A stretch of 13,829 nucleotides of DNA, taken from positions 12,663 to 26,491 of the forward strand of contig DEWI01000066.1 in assembly GCA_002363575.1 (NCBI GenBank), in the 5' to 3' direction. Below, piece by piece: positions 6,472 to 13,829 of this stretch. Position 1 is the stretch's first letter, and each line of letters begins with the position of its first letter. Both the position numbers and the translations under genes were made by a program. The stretch comes from Verrucomicrobia bacterium UBA3214. Its GTDB lineage: Bacteria > Verrucomicrobiota > Kiritimatiellia > RFP12 > UBA1067. Under the pieces are notes generated by a model. It had not been told where the DNA came from, ran no database searches, and saw only the letters and a program-made list of their open reading frames with translations.

Positions 6472-9400
6472 CTATGCGTAGCGGCGCAGGATGCGTTCGA
6501 GCGAAGCGAGGAGTGCATCCGGGGTTTCGCCGTCAAGCATTTCCACCCGTGCAATGGCGCCTCCAGGGGCGCGGAAAACCGCGCGGCGGTCTTTGACATC
6601 GATTTCCGCGCACTTCGCCTTCGCGCAAAGCACGCGAATCTTCGCAAGGCGCACGAAGCGGCGCGCGGCGTCCGGCATCCTGCCGAAGCGATCCACGAGT
6701 TCGCGCTCGAGCGCCTTGACCGCCTTTTCGTCCATCGCCTCGGCGAAACGGCGCAGGAAGGCGAGGCGCTGCGTATCTTCCTCGATATAGGAATACGGGA
6801 GCGCGGCGCAACGCGCCGCCGACGAATCCGCCGGGGAGAGTTCGATAAAGTCGAGCGACATGCGGACATCCACGACATCCATGACTTTCTCGCCCTTCAT
6901 CGCGGCGATAGTGCGTTGCAAAAGCTGGCAGTACAGCGTGAAGCCGACGGCGGCGATATGCCCGGATTGCTGGGAGCCGAGCAGATTGCCGGCGCCGCGC
7001 AGCTCGAGATCGCGCACGGCGAGATTGAAGCCGGCGCCGAGCGCGCCATGCCTCTGCAAAGCGGAGAGGCGCTCGCGCGCCTCGGAATCGATCGCGCCGG
7101 AGGACGGCAGAAGCAGATACGCATAGCCTTGGCGGGACGAGCGCCCGACGCGCCCGCGCAGCTGGTAGAGATCGGCGAGGCCGAACGTGTCGGCGCGGTC
7201 GATGAGTATGGTATTGGCGCGCGGAATATCGACGCCGGACTCCACGATCGTCGTGGAAAGCAGCACATCCATCTTGCCAAGCGAGAAATCTCGCACGCGC
7301 TCCGCCAGCGTCTCGGCGTCCATGCGGCCGTGCGCGACCACTATCCTCGCCTCCGGGCAAAGCGTTTTCAGGCGTTTTTCGACGCGCGCGATGGTATCGA
7401 CGCGGTTGTGGAGGAAGTAAACCTGGCCGCCGCGCGCCAGCTCCGCGCGAATCGCGCTGCGGACGACGGCATCATCGTCGCGAACGATTTTCGTCTCTAC
7501 GGCGACGCGCTCGCGCGGCGGCGTCCGCAGCAGAGAAAGGTCGCGCGCTCCCGTCATAGACAAATAGAGCGTGCGCGGGATCGGCGTGGCCGAAAGCGTC
7601 AAGACGTCGGTAGCCGCGCGCAGGCGCTTGAGGTGTTCCTTGTGGCGGACGCCAAAACGCTGCTCTTCGTCGATGATCACCAATCCGAGATTGCGGAAGA
7701 CGACGCTGGGGGAAAGTATGGCGTGGGTGCCGATGACAATGTCGCAGACGCCCGCGGCCAGCCGTTGCACCGTCCCTTCGCGGACGCTCTTCGACTGTAT
7801 GCGCGACATCACCTCGATACGCAGCGGCGTGCCGTCGAAGCGCGATGTGAAAGTCTCGAAATGCTGCTCCGCCAGCACCGTGGTAGGCGCGAGAAGCGCG
7901 ACCTGGCGGCCGTTCATCGCGGCAATATACGCCGCGCGCATCGCAACTTCCGTCTTGCCGTAGCCGGCGTCGCCGCAAACCAGTCTGTCCATCGGGCGCG
8001 GCGACGCGAGATCCGCCTTGACGGCGGCTATCGCCGCCGCCTGGTCCGGGGTTTCCTCGTAAGGGAAGGCGGCCTCGAAAGCCTCCAAACCGTCGCACGG
8101 AATCTCGCAGGCGAAGCCGGGCAGCATCTGTCGCCGCGCCTGCGTCTCGAGAAGCGCTGCGGCGAGATCGGCGACGGCGCGCTTTGCCTTTTCGCAATCG
8201 TTTTTCCATCCTTTGCCATCGAGGCGGTGCATCTTGACATGCTCGCCCTTTACACCGACATAGCGCGTGACGAGGTGCGCATGCTCCGCAGGCACGTGGA
8301 GAAGCGCGCCGCCCTCGTACTCGATCGTGAAAACTTCGCTCCTATTGCCATCGACGACGATTTCCGAAGAGCCGATGAAGCGCCCGACGCCATGCGCGGA
8401 ATGCACTACATACTCGCCCGGCTCCAGCTCCTCGAAGTCGCCGATGCGCGCGCCCGCCGCGCGCGCGGCGCCGCGCGCGCCTGCGCGGCGAAGCGAGCGC
8501 CTGCGTGCGAATACGCGATCCGCCTTCGTGACGACGACGAAGCCGGGAATCTCGAAGCCTCCTGAAAGATCGTCCGCGCGTATCACGACGGCGCCGCGCG
8601 CCGCCGCTGCCGCCACGTGGTTCTCCAAGCGCTGGCGCGCGGCGTCGAAAAGCTCGGGGTGGCGCGCGGCATTCGCGCCAAGCTCCGCGAAGCCGGGCAG
8701 CGAAGCCGTCTGGAAATTGTAGGACGGCACGCCGGGCGGCGCGGGATCGCCCGCCCAGACGATTTCAAAGCGCCGCGCATCGGCGATCGCCAGCGAATAT
8801 TCGTTGTGTTCGAGCGCCAGAACGGCGCTTCCCGCGGGAAGCAGCGAGAAGAAGCTCCCCGCGCCCCCTGCAGGCGCTTCGGCCTCCTGCGAATCGTCGG
8901 CGCACGGCACGATCGACGCCGTCTGCACGCGCATCAGCGAAACCTGCGTTCCCGGGTCGAAGATTCTCAACGACTCCAAATCTTCGCCGAAGAACTCCGC
9001 GCGCAGCGGAGATTCCTCCCCCGGACTCCAGACATCGACGATGCCGCCGCGCACGGCCCAGTCGCCTTCGCGCTCGACCATGGGGCAGCGCGAATACCCC
9101 ATCGACGCGAGCGAAGCGCAAAATGCGCTGAACGTCGTGCCGCCGTCGCCAATGGCGCGCGGCGCGTCTTCGTCGTCGTAGCAGCGCAGTTCGAGTGGCT
9201 TTTGCGCGCCCGGCCCTTCGCCCTCCGCGCCGCCGACGTACCCGGAAAGCGCGGCCGCCGGCGCTACGACGACCGCGGCATACGGCCGCATGGCGTAGGA
9301 GCGCATCGCCGCGGCTGTCTTGAAGCGCAGGCCCATCGCCGTCTTGTCGCCGCGAATCGCCGGCGGGAACTCGAATATCCGCGTCTGCGCCGCGCCTTCG

Positions 9401-9639
9401 GAAGTCTTGTCCATCGCGACGAGCCGCGAAAGGTCGTCGGCCAGGCGATCGGCTTCCGGAAGGCCTGGCGTGACGGCGAGGACGACGCGGCCGCCTCCGC
9501 CCCCCGCGAGCGCCAACGCGATGAAAGCGTCCGCCGCGCCAGTCGGCGACGGGATGCAAAGCGCGGCGCCGGCGCCCGCGCACGGCGGCTTCCAGAACCC
9601 GGCAAACACGCTTGCCGCATCGTGTTTCGCGTTTTCCAT
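6472..9639 (-). CDS. mfd: Transcription-repair coupling factor Mfd
   Basis: Mfd, 1055 residues, is the DNA translocase that pushes stalled RNA polymerase off DNA and recruits UvrA for transcription-coupled excision repair. The N-terminal UvrB-like region (about 1-370) includes VRGGIVDVWSPG (197-208). The RNA polymerase-interaction domain is at about 403-465 (LEPGEYVVHSAHGVGRF). The RecG-like motor has Walker A GDAGYGKTEV (K562), the DEEQ box (657-660) followed by RFGVRHKE, SATPIPRTLY (683-692), STTIVESGVDIPRA (795-808) and QLRGRVGR (826-833). The TRG-type element RDLELRGAGNLLGSQQSG covers 876-893, and a C-terminal TRCF domain ends the protein. All key motor residues are present. It is slightly shorter than the approximately 1150 residues of Escherichia coli. 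It starts 37 bases after the radical SAM gene, with no clear RBS. Confidence 0.97.
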   Translation of the reverse strand: MENAKHDAASVFAGFWKPPCAGAGAALCIPSPTGAADAFIALALAGGGGGRVVLAVTPGLPEADRLADDLSRLVAMDKTSEGAAQTRIFEFPPAIRGDKTAMGLRFKTAAAMRSYAMRPYAAVVVAPAAALSGYVGGAEGEGPGAQKPLELRCYDDEDAPRAIGDGGTTFSAFCASLASMGYSRCPMVEREGDWAVRGGIVDVWSPGEESPLRAEFFGEDLESLRIFDPGTQVSLMRVQTASIVPCADDSQEAEAPAGGAGSFFSLLPAGSAVLALEHNEYSLAIADARRFEIVWAGDPAPPGVPSYNFQTASLPGFAELGANAARHPELFDAARQRLENHVAAAAARGAVVIRADDLSGGFEIPGFVVVTKADRVFARRRSLRRAGARGAARAAGARIGDFEELEPGEYVVHSAHGVGRFIGSSEIVVDGNRSEVFTIEYEGGALLHVPAEHAHLVTRYVGVKGEHVKMHRLDGKGWKNDCEKAKRAVADLAAALLETQARRQMLPGFACEIPCDGLEAFEAAFPYEETPDQAAAIAAVKADLASPRPMDRLVCGDAGYGKTEVAMRAAYIAAMNGRQVALLAPTTVLAEQHFETFTSRFDGTPLRIEVMSRIQSKSVREGTVQRLAAGVCDIVIGTHAILSPSVVFRNLGLVIIDEEQRFGVRHKEHLKRLRAATDVLTLSATPIPRTLYLSMTGARDLSLLRTPPRERVAVETKIVRDDDAVVRSAIRAELARGGQVYFLHNRVDTIARVEKRLKTLCPEARIVVAHGRMDAETLAERVRDFSLGKMDVLLSTTIVESGVDIPRANTILIDRADTFGLADLYQLRGRVGRSSRQGYAYLLLPSSGAIDSEARERLSALQRHGALGAGFNLAVRDLELRGAGNLLGSQQSGHIAAVGFTLYCQLLQRTIAAMKGEKVMDVVDVRMSLDFIELSPADSSAARCAALPYSYIEEDTQRLAFLRRFAEAMDEKAVKALERELVDRFGRMPDAARRFVRLAKIRVLCAKAKCAEIDVKDRRAVFRAPGGAIARVEMLDGETPDALLASLERILRRYA

Positions 9640-9676
9640 TTCGTTTCAGGCGGCGTGCGCGCGCGGCGGCGCGGCG

Positions 9677-10288
9677 TCATGCGGACTCGAATTTGCGCAC
9701 TCTGAGGCGGGCACCGAGGCTCTCGGCGATCGCGCGGCACCTGGCTTGCTTCTCCTGCGAAGTCACCGGTTCTCCTACAACCGTCATCACCGTCTCGATG
9801 CCTGCGGCGGCGGCTTCGCGCGCGAACTCCTTCATCGCCGGATACGCGGCTTCGCCGAACTTCGGCCTGCACACTGCGAGATATTCGGCGGGATCGTCGG
9901 TATTGAGGGAAATCGAGAGGCAATCCACCTTGCCGGCGAACTCCGCAGCCGTCGCGCGCGAGTTGATCAGATCGGAAAGCCCGTTGGTGTTCACGCGGAT
10001 GCGCACGCCGGGATGCCGCGCTTTCATGTGCGCGGCGGCCGCCAGCAGGACGTCGAGACGCTCCGTAGGCTCGCCGTAGCCGCAAAAGACACATTCCCCG
10101 AAGCGCGTCCAATCGCATCCGTCGAGCGCGGCGAGCGTCTCCTCCAGCGTAGGTTCGCGCTCGAGCCATAGCGCCGGCGAGCCATAGACGCCCGGCGCGT
10201 TGGCGCGCAGGCAGAACGTGCAGGCGCACGGGCAGCGGTTCGTGAGATTGACGTAAATGCCTTTGCCGACTTCATAAACGATTGTCAT
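9677..10288 (-). CDS. TatD family-associated radical SAM protein
   Basis: Radical SAM protein of 203 residues. The cluster motif is C19-x3-C23-x2-C26, in NLTNRCPCACTFC. The opening (IYVNLTNRCPCACTFC), the stretch LWLEREPTLEE, VFCGYGEPTERLDVLL, RVNTNGLSDLIN, SISLNTDDPAEY and the end LRVRKFES match the short radical SAM family usually found beside or fused to TatD nucleases. GYGEP is the SAM-binding GGE-type motif. The reaction is unknown; the family is compact and lacks an auxiliary-cluster domain. An upstream open frame exists, but the ATG at 10288 has an ideal AGGAGG five bases before it. No tatD lies in this window; neighbours are the M28 enzyme gene upstream and mfd 37 bases downstream. 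Family identity is firm, function open. Confidence 0.88.
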   Translation of the reverse strand: MTIVYEVGKGIYVNLTNRCPCACTFCLRANAPGVYGSPALWLEREPTLEETLAALDGCDWTRFGECVFCGYGEPTERLDVLLAAAAHMKARHPGVRIRVNTNGLSDLINSRATAAEFAGKVDCLSISLNTDDPAEYLAVCRPKFGEAAYPAMKEFAREAAAAGIETVMTVVGEPVTSQEKQARCRAIAESLGARLRVRKFESA

Positions 10289-10293
10289 AGCGT

Positions 10294-10299
10294 CCTCCT
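10294..10299 (-). promoter_or_regulatory. Ribosome binding site selecting the radical SAM start
   Basis: A perfect AGGAGG on the minus strand lies 5 bases before the ATG at 10288. It is the strongest Shine-Dalgarno I found in the window and rules out the upstream in-frame Met at 10369. Confidence 0.85.
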
Positions 10300-10375
10300 G
10301 GCTGGTCGCGCGGCGCCCCGCGCCTTCTCGGTAGAAGTGTCGTCCAACGCGCCGCGTGCGGGCGCGCACTCGCTG

Positions 10376-11470
10376 CTAGCGGCGGCGCGCGGCTTCGCCG
10401 GCGGCGCGCTTTGCGCGCAGCTGCTTCGCCGATCGCAGGCCGGCGATGGAATTCACCATCTCGCAGACTATGGCGCCGGCGACGGCGAGCGAGCGCTTCG
10501 AGACGTGCGCCATCGTGTCGTTCGGGCTGTGCCAGTAGTCGTTGAGGCCCGGCGCGCTTCCGTAGTCGAAATCTATCAGGTTCACGGTCTTGAAGCCGGC
10601 GTCGGCGAACGGCACGTGGTCGTCCTTGACCGCTTCGCGAATCTCTTTTACGACGTGCTCGCGACCTACGAGTTTTGCGGCGGCCAGCGCGCGGCGGCGC
10701 AATTCCGGAGAAGTGTTCCGCGGCAGGGAGATGTTGAGATCGGGATCGCCCAGCATGTCGAGGCAGATGACGGCGCTGACGCGCCGCCCGCTCGCCTTCC
10801 ATGCGGCGGCGGCGTGCCGCGAGCCCCAGAGGCCGTCGTCTTCCCCGTAGGCGTACATGCATTCCTCGCCGTCGAGCCAAAGCAACGCGACGTTCAGCGG
10901 AGGCTTGCGCATATCGGCGAAGACTTCGGCGAGGCCGACGAGCAGGCCGGTTGTAGAAGCGCCGTCGTTTGCGCCCGGGCATTTCGTGAAAGGCTTGGTG
11001 TCGTAGTGGGAAAGGATGAGAATCCATCCGGCGTCGTCGCCCGCCCCCTTCCACTCCGCCACGACGTTCGTGAACTGGCGCATCCCCGCCGGCGTCTTCG
11101 CGCGGAATGTGTCGAGACGCGGCGACGCGCCGACGGATGCGGCGGCGTCGAGTATGCAATTCGCGGCGAGGCGCGCGCGCAGCGTCCCGGGATCGCGCGG
11201 CGTGCAGCGCGCGACGAGATTGCTCGCCGCCGCATACGCCGTCGCGACATTCCGGGCGGAGAACGTGGCGACCTTCCGCACGGGCGCCGCCGCGAGCGGC
11301 GCGCCGGTGGAAACGGCGAGCGCCAACGCGACCGCGAGCGTCCTGCGACGAACAAAGAGGGGCCGCGGAATCCGCGCCCCTCCAAACGCCGCAAAACGAA
11401 TTGCCCGATGCAGTATCTTCACTTCCCCATCCCCGGTTGCGCCGGCGCTCGCGCGCCGCCGCCGCGCCAT
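10376..11470 (-). CDS. M28 family zinc enzyme, glutaminyl-peptide cyclotransferase-like
   Basis: Predicted exported zinc enzyme of up to 364 residues. Family motifs in order: LSHYDTKPF (H155), CPGANDGAS (D169), LDGEE (E202, E203), GLWGSRHAAA, CLDMLGDP (D238), DDHVPFADAG (D283-H285) and DYWHSPND (H314). This is the M28 fold. The HYDTK, DGEE...GSRH, DDHVPF and WH motifs are closer to glutaminyl cyclases (ACHYDSK, DGEEAF, YGSRH, DDHIPF, WH in the animal enzyme) than to aminopeptidases. It may therefore convert N-terminal Gln to pyroglutamate in exported proteins; peptidase activity is the alternative. A signal-peptide-like helix spans about residues 44-62, preceded by an unusually long basic stretch. 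The start could be the ATG at 11470, seven bases after the parB stop, or a GTG at 11422. Confidence 0.78.
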   Translation of the reverse strand: MARRRRASAGATGDGEVKILHRAIRFAAFGGARIPRPLFVRRRTLAVALALAVSTGAPLAAAPVRKVATFSARNVATAYAAASNLVARCTPRDPGTLRARLAANCILDAAASVGASPRLDTFRAKTPAGMRQFTNVVAEWKGAGDDAGWILILSHYDTKPFTKCPGANDGASTTGLLVGLAEVFADMRKPPLNVALLWLDGEECMYAYGEDDGLWGSRHAAAAWKASGRRVSAVICLDMLGDPDLNISLPRNTSPELRRRALAAAKLVGREHVVKEIREAVKDDHVPFADAGFKTVNLIDFDYGSAPGLNDYWHSPNDTMAHVSKRSLAVAGAIVCEMVNSIAGLRSAKQLRAKRAAGEAARRR

Positions 11471-11477
11471 GCGCGGC

Positions 11478-12503
11478 TCACTCCACCTTGACGCCGATCA
11501 TGCGGATCACGCGGTCGAGATCGTCGTTGTCGTAGAAATCTATCTCCAGCAAACCTTTGACGTGGCGTCCGTTCGCGTGCGTAATGCCGCTCTTGACGCG
11601 CACGGCGCAGCCGAGATGCCGCCGCAGCGCATCCTGGAGGGTGCGCACGTACGAGGCCGTCAAATCCGGAGTGCCGCGCGGAGTGTCGGGAACGGGCGCT
11701 TTGTAGCGATCCACCTTGCGCTGGAGCGCCAGCACCGTAAGCTGGTCGTTTACGCAATCGCGCGCGAAGAGCGTGCGCGTCTTTTCGTCGTCCAGCGAAA
11801 GCAGAATCTTCGCGTGGCCCACGGAGATCAACTTTGCCTCGAGCATCGACTTGACTTCGTCGGGAAGTTCGAGGAGGCGCAAGGCGTTCGCGACGGTCGC
11901 GCGCGCCTTGCCCACCTTCTCCGCCACATCCTGCTGCGTCAGGCCGAAAGAATCCTGGAGCGTCTTGTAGCTGATCGCCTCTTCTATCGGGTTGAGGTCT
12001 TCGCGCTGCAAGTTCTCAGTCGTCGTCATCGCGGCGGCCGTCAGATCGTCCGCTTCGATGAGCGTGACGCGAATCTTCCGCCAGCCTGCGAGAAGCGCGG
12101 CGCGCAGGCGGCGCTCGCCGGCGATCAGCTCGTATTTGCCGCGCGAGTTTTTGCGCACCGTGGGCGGCTGTACGAGACCGCTGTTCTTGAGCGAATCCGC
12201 GAGTTCGCGCAGCTCCTCTTCCTTGAAATCCCTGCGCGGCTGGTAGGGGCTGCGCTCGATATCGAGTATCGGCAGCTCGAGGACGGCCGCACCCGCCGCT
12301 TCCGCGGGAGCAGGCGCGGCGGGCGCCTTTCCGGCCGCTGCGGCCGCAGGGGCCGGCGCAGCCGCCGGCGGCTGCATGGGCGGGACGCTCGCCCCCGTCA
12401 AAAGCGAATTGAGGCCGCGGCCGAGACCGTGCCTCTTCTTCGCAGGCTCGCCGGCGTCTTTCGCGCCGGCGGCCTTTTTCAGGAATGGGCTTTTCGTCGC
12501 CAT
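11478..12503 (-). CDS. parB: Chromosome partitioning protein ParB
   Basis: ParB/Spo0J-type CTPase clamp of 341 residues that binds parS sites near the origin, spreads on DNA and recruits ParA and SMC. The N terminus carries the usual RHGLGRGLNSLL patch (residues 24-35), which contacts ParA in the family. An Ala/Pro linker (41-73) follows. The nucleotide-binding domain begins at about 77 (PILDIERSPYQPRRDF), with GERRLRA at 129-135 and ENLQRED at 163-169. The helix-turn-helix for parS is at about 188-212 (LTQQDVAEKVGKARATVANAL). The C-terminal dimer domain reaches residue 341. Every core motif is intact. No parA is present, and upstream, seven bases away, is a surface-repeat gene instead. No clear Shine-Dalgarno precedes the ATG, so translation may be coupled to the upstream gene. 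Confidence 0.95.
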   Translation of the reverse strand: MATKSPFLKKAAGAKDAGEPAKKRHGLGRGLNSLLTGASVPPMQPPAAAPAPAAAAAGKAPAAPAPAEAAGAAVLELPILDIERSPYQPRRDFKEEELRELADSLKNSGLVQPPTVRKNSRGKYELIAGERRLRAALLAGWRKIRVTLIEADDLTAAAMTTTENLQREDLNPIEEAISYKTLQDSFGLTQQDVAEKVGKARATVANALRLLELPDEVKSMLEAKLISVGHAKILLSLDDEKTRTLFARDCVNDQLTVLALQRKVDRYKAPVPDTPRGTPDLTASYVRTLQDALRRHLGCAVRVKSGITHANGRHVKGLLEIDFYDNDDLDRVIRMIGVKVE

Positions 12504-12510
12504 GGCGGCA

Positions 12511-13218
12511 TCAGAAGTAGCCGTTGATGAAAGGAAGAACCTTGAGCTGGTTGGACATTACGATGTTCACAAGCCCGATCTGGAAGCCGTTCGGGCAGTA
12601 GTCGGCATAGTTGACGAGGCCGATCTGCGCGCCGTGCAGTTCGTCGGTCATGTTGTAGATGCAGGCGAGCTGGAGGCCATAGGCCGTGCGGGCGAGGTTG
12701 AAAAGCCCGCCGATCGTGCAGCCGTAGCTCTCCACGGACGTAAGGTTGCCGAGACCGCCGAGCTGGAAGCCGCAGACGTTGTGCTGCGCGGCGCCGAGAA
12801 TATTGACGTCTGCGCCGGCGATCGTGTCGCGGAACGCGATGCCGCCGATTTCCAAGCCCTTGACGGCCTTGCGGGCGAGGTTGAGGCCGACGGTCGCGCG
12901 CACGCCGTAAACGTCCTCGAGCGCGGCGTTGCAGAACGTGCTGAGGGCGAGGCCGGCGAAGCCGCGGCGCGAGAGGTTGGCGGCGCCGCCGAACTGCAGG
13001 CCGATCACTTCAGGAGCGTCGCAGTAAATGAGGTTGAGGTCGAGCCCGTAAACATCCCAGCGGTCGATTCCCCAGGGAAGCTGGACGGGCGTGGCGATGC
13101 CGAGCGCGATCGGCGTCCAGCCGACGGTTGGTTCCTTCTCTTCGACGTCCTGAGCGAACGCCTGTGCGAACGCCGCGAGTGCAAACGCTACCGTGGCGAG
13201 TTTGATTGTACGCTTCAT
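12511..13218 (-). CDS. Exported surface-repeat protein (LA_2272-like)
   Basis: A 235-residue exported protein of unknown role. Residues 1-22 form a clear signal peptide (MKRTIKLATVAFALAAFAQA, cut after AFA). The mature part consists of degenerate repeats of about 20 residues built on the pattern G-hydrophobic-Q-hydrophobic-G-hydrophobic-x-N: GLQFGGAANL, GFQLGGLGNL, GLQLACIYNM, GAQIGLVNYA, GFQIGLVNIV. This resembles proteins named for the LA_2272 surface repeat, which I recognise by pattern rather than by alignment. The alternating Gly/hydrophobic periodicity suggests a beta-solenoid or beta-barrel surface structure. It has its own promoter and a good RBS (AAAGGAG, 9 bases before the ATG). Its stop is 7 bases before the parB start, so the two should share a message. 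Confidence 0.72.
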   Translation of the reverse strand: MKRTIKLATVAFALAAFAQAFAQDVEEKEPTVGWTPIALGIATPVQLPWGIDRWDVYGLDLNLIYCDAPEVIGLQFGGAANLSRRGFAGLALSTFCNAALEDVYGVRATVGLNLARKAVKGLEIGGIAFRDTIAGADVNILGAAQHNVCGFQLGGLGNLTSVESYGCTIGGLFNLARTAYGLQLACIYNMTDELHGAQIGLVNYADYCPNGFQIGLVNIVMSNQLKVLPFINGYF

Positions 13219-13256
13219 GTTGCTTGTCTCCTTTGCTGGAAAAAAAGTTGCCGCAT

Positions 13257-13286
13257 ATTTTACCCTTTATTCGGCTCGGCTGTCAA
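13257..13286 (-). promoter_or_regulatory. Promoter for the surface-repeat gene and parB
   Basis: On the minus strand, a perfect TTGACA (13281-13286) and TAAAAT (13257-13262, 5 of 6) are 18 bases apart. The -10 overlaps the pssA stop codon (13260-13262) and the -35 lies in the last pssA codons. The start would be near 13250, leaving a leader of about 30 bases with AAAGGAG before the ATG at 13218. Confidence 0.8.
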
Positions 13287-13829
13287 GGGTCTCTCGTATG
13301 CCGAACGGACTTTGAGAAAGATCGCGCCCGTGACGGGGACGGTGAAAACGTAGAGCGCGCCAGCTATCCCGAGCGTGAGCCAGAAATTCGTCGCGAGCAA
13401 TGCGAGCAGAAGCAGCAGCGCCGCCATCACGTACGGGAGTATCTTGCGGGGGATGCGGATGGATTTCAGCGAAATCGTCGGCAGGCGCGAAGCCATGAGC
13501 ATGCCGACGAAAAGCAGCATGAATATCCCCGTCGCGGGCGAACGCAGGAAGGCCGCGAATTCCGGAGCGCGGTTTTCGAGTCCCGTGACGACAAGCGCCG
13601 GCGTCAGCACCATCCAGCAGCCGCCGGGTGCGGGCACGCCGGTGAAGAAATGCTTCCAGTACGGCAGCGCGGGCTGCTCCAGCATCGTATTGAAGCGCGC
13701 GAGGCGGAAGCAGTCGCAGAGCGCGTAGAACAGCGCGCAGCCGAGCACGAGGCGCATTGTCTGGACATTGACGCCGATGTGGAAAGGCCCGCCCGTCAGC
13801 CAGTAGAACATGAACATCGCGGGCGCGAC
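13260..13829 (-). CDS. pssA: CDP-diacylglycerol-serine O-phosphatidyltransferase, C-terminal part
   Basis: The C-terminal 189 residues of a membrane enzyme that makes phosphatidylserine from CDP-diacylglycerol and serine, the first step to phosphatidylethanolamine. The N terminus, with the CDP-alcohol phosphotransferase DG-AR-D-D motif, lies beyond the right edge. The visible part opens with VAPA (13829-13818), the segment after the active site in this family. RLARFN follows, preceded by ALCDCF, and then FTGVPAPGG. These together separate type II PssA from PgsA. At least four hydrophobic membrane segments follow, with GIFMLLFVGMLMAS and VMAALLLLLALLATNFWL the clearest. The C-terminal tail is short and polar (AYERPLTAEPNKG). 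Its 3' end contains the promoter of the next gene. Confidence 0.88.
   Translation of the reverse strand, partial: VAPAMFMFYWLTGGPFHIGVNVQTMRLVLGCALFYALCDCFRLARFNTMLEQPALPYWKHFFTGVPAPGGCWMVLTPALVVTGLENRAPEFAAFLRSPATGIFMLLFVGMLMASRLPTISLKSIRIPRKILPYVMAALLLLLALLATNFWLTLGIAGALYVFTVPVTGAIFLKVRSAYERPLTAEPNKG

Noticed and set aside
6091..8565. 824-codon open frame on the plus strand
   Set aside because: It lies antisense to mfd and through the repeat array, has low-complexity Arg/Ala-rich composition and no recognisable domain; mfd on the other strand is unmistakable.
9601..9660. parS-like site near the mfd start (GTGTTTCGCG)
   Set aside because: It lacks the CACGTG centre and the second arm of the parS palindrome.

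Overview
The window is GC-rich bacterial chromosome with dense core genes and no phage, insertion sequence, CRISPR or rRNA/tRNA signature. The best lineage clue is a 51-residue basic protein at 3477-3632 that resembles the small basic protein family I recall from Verrucomicrobia and Chlamydiae. Together with a surface-repeat protein of the LA_2272 type and an unusual parvulin, it suggests the PVC superphylum, perhaps Kiritimatiellota, Lentisphaerota or Verrucomicrobiota. This placement is inference from gene families; no 16S is present.

Plus strand, 1-3840: the C-terminal end of a CPBP membrane protease, then mtaB (tRNA t6A methylthiotransferase), recO (recombination mediator), a parvulin-type peptidylprolyl isomerase lipoprotein whose start overlaps the recO stop (ATGA), and the small basic protein. 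The last gene has its own near-consensus promoter buried in the 3' end of the isomerase gene. It is followed by a 15-bp imperfect hairpin and then a rho-independent terminator. The plus and minus transcription units converge at about 3840-3890.

Minus strand, 3892-6112: an endonuclease/exonuclease/phosphatase-fold lipoprotein gene followed by an L,D-transpeptidase gene, probably read from a promoter at 6107-6136. Upstream lies a 383-bp gene-free stretch (6089-6471). It carries seven units of a strictly 22-bp-phased tandem repeat (core CGATACCTATC), and a hairpin that probably terminates mfd.

Minus strand, 6472-13829: in transcription order, pssA (phosphatidylserine synthase, cut by the window edge), a surface-repeat protein with a strong promoter overlapping the pssA stop, parB without an adjacent parA, an M28 zinc enzyme resembling glutaminyl cyclase, a TatD-associated radical SAM protein without tatD nearby, and mfd. 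From the surface-repeat gene to mfd the gaps are 7, 7, 87 and 37 bp, so this may be one long transcript mixing envelope, chromosome segregation and repair functions.

The most unusual items are the 22-bp repeat array, the parvulin whose first strand motif (ASHILIK) sits after its last strand (FGYHLI), and the structured 3' region behind the small basic protein.
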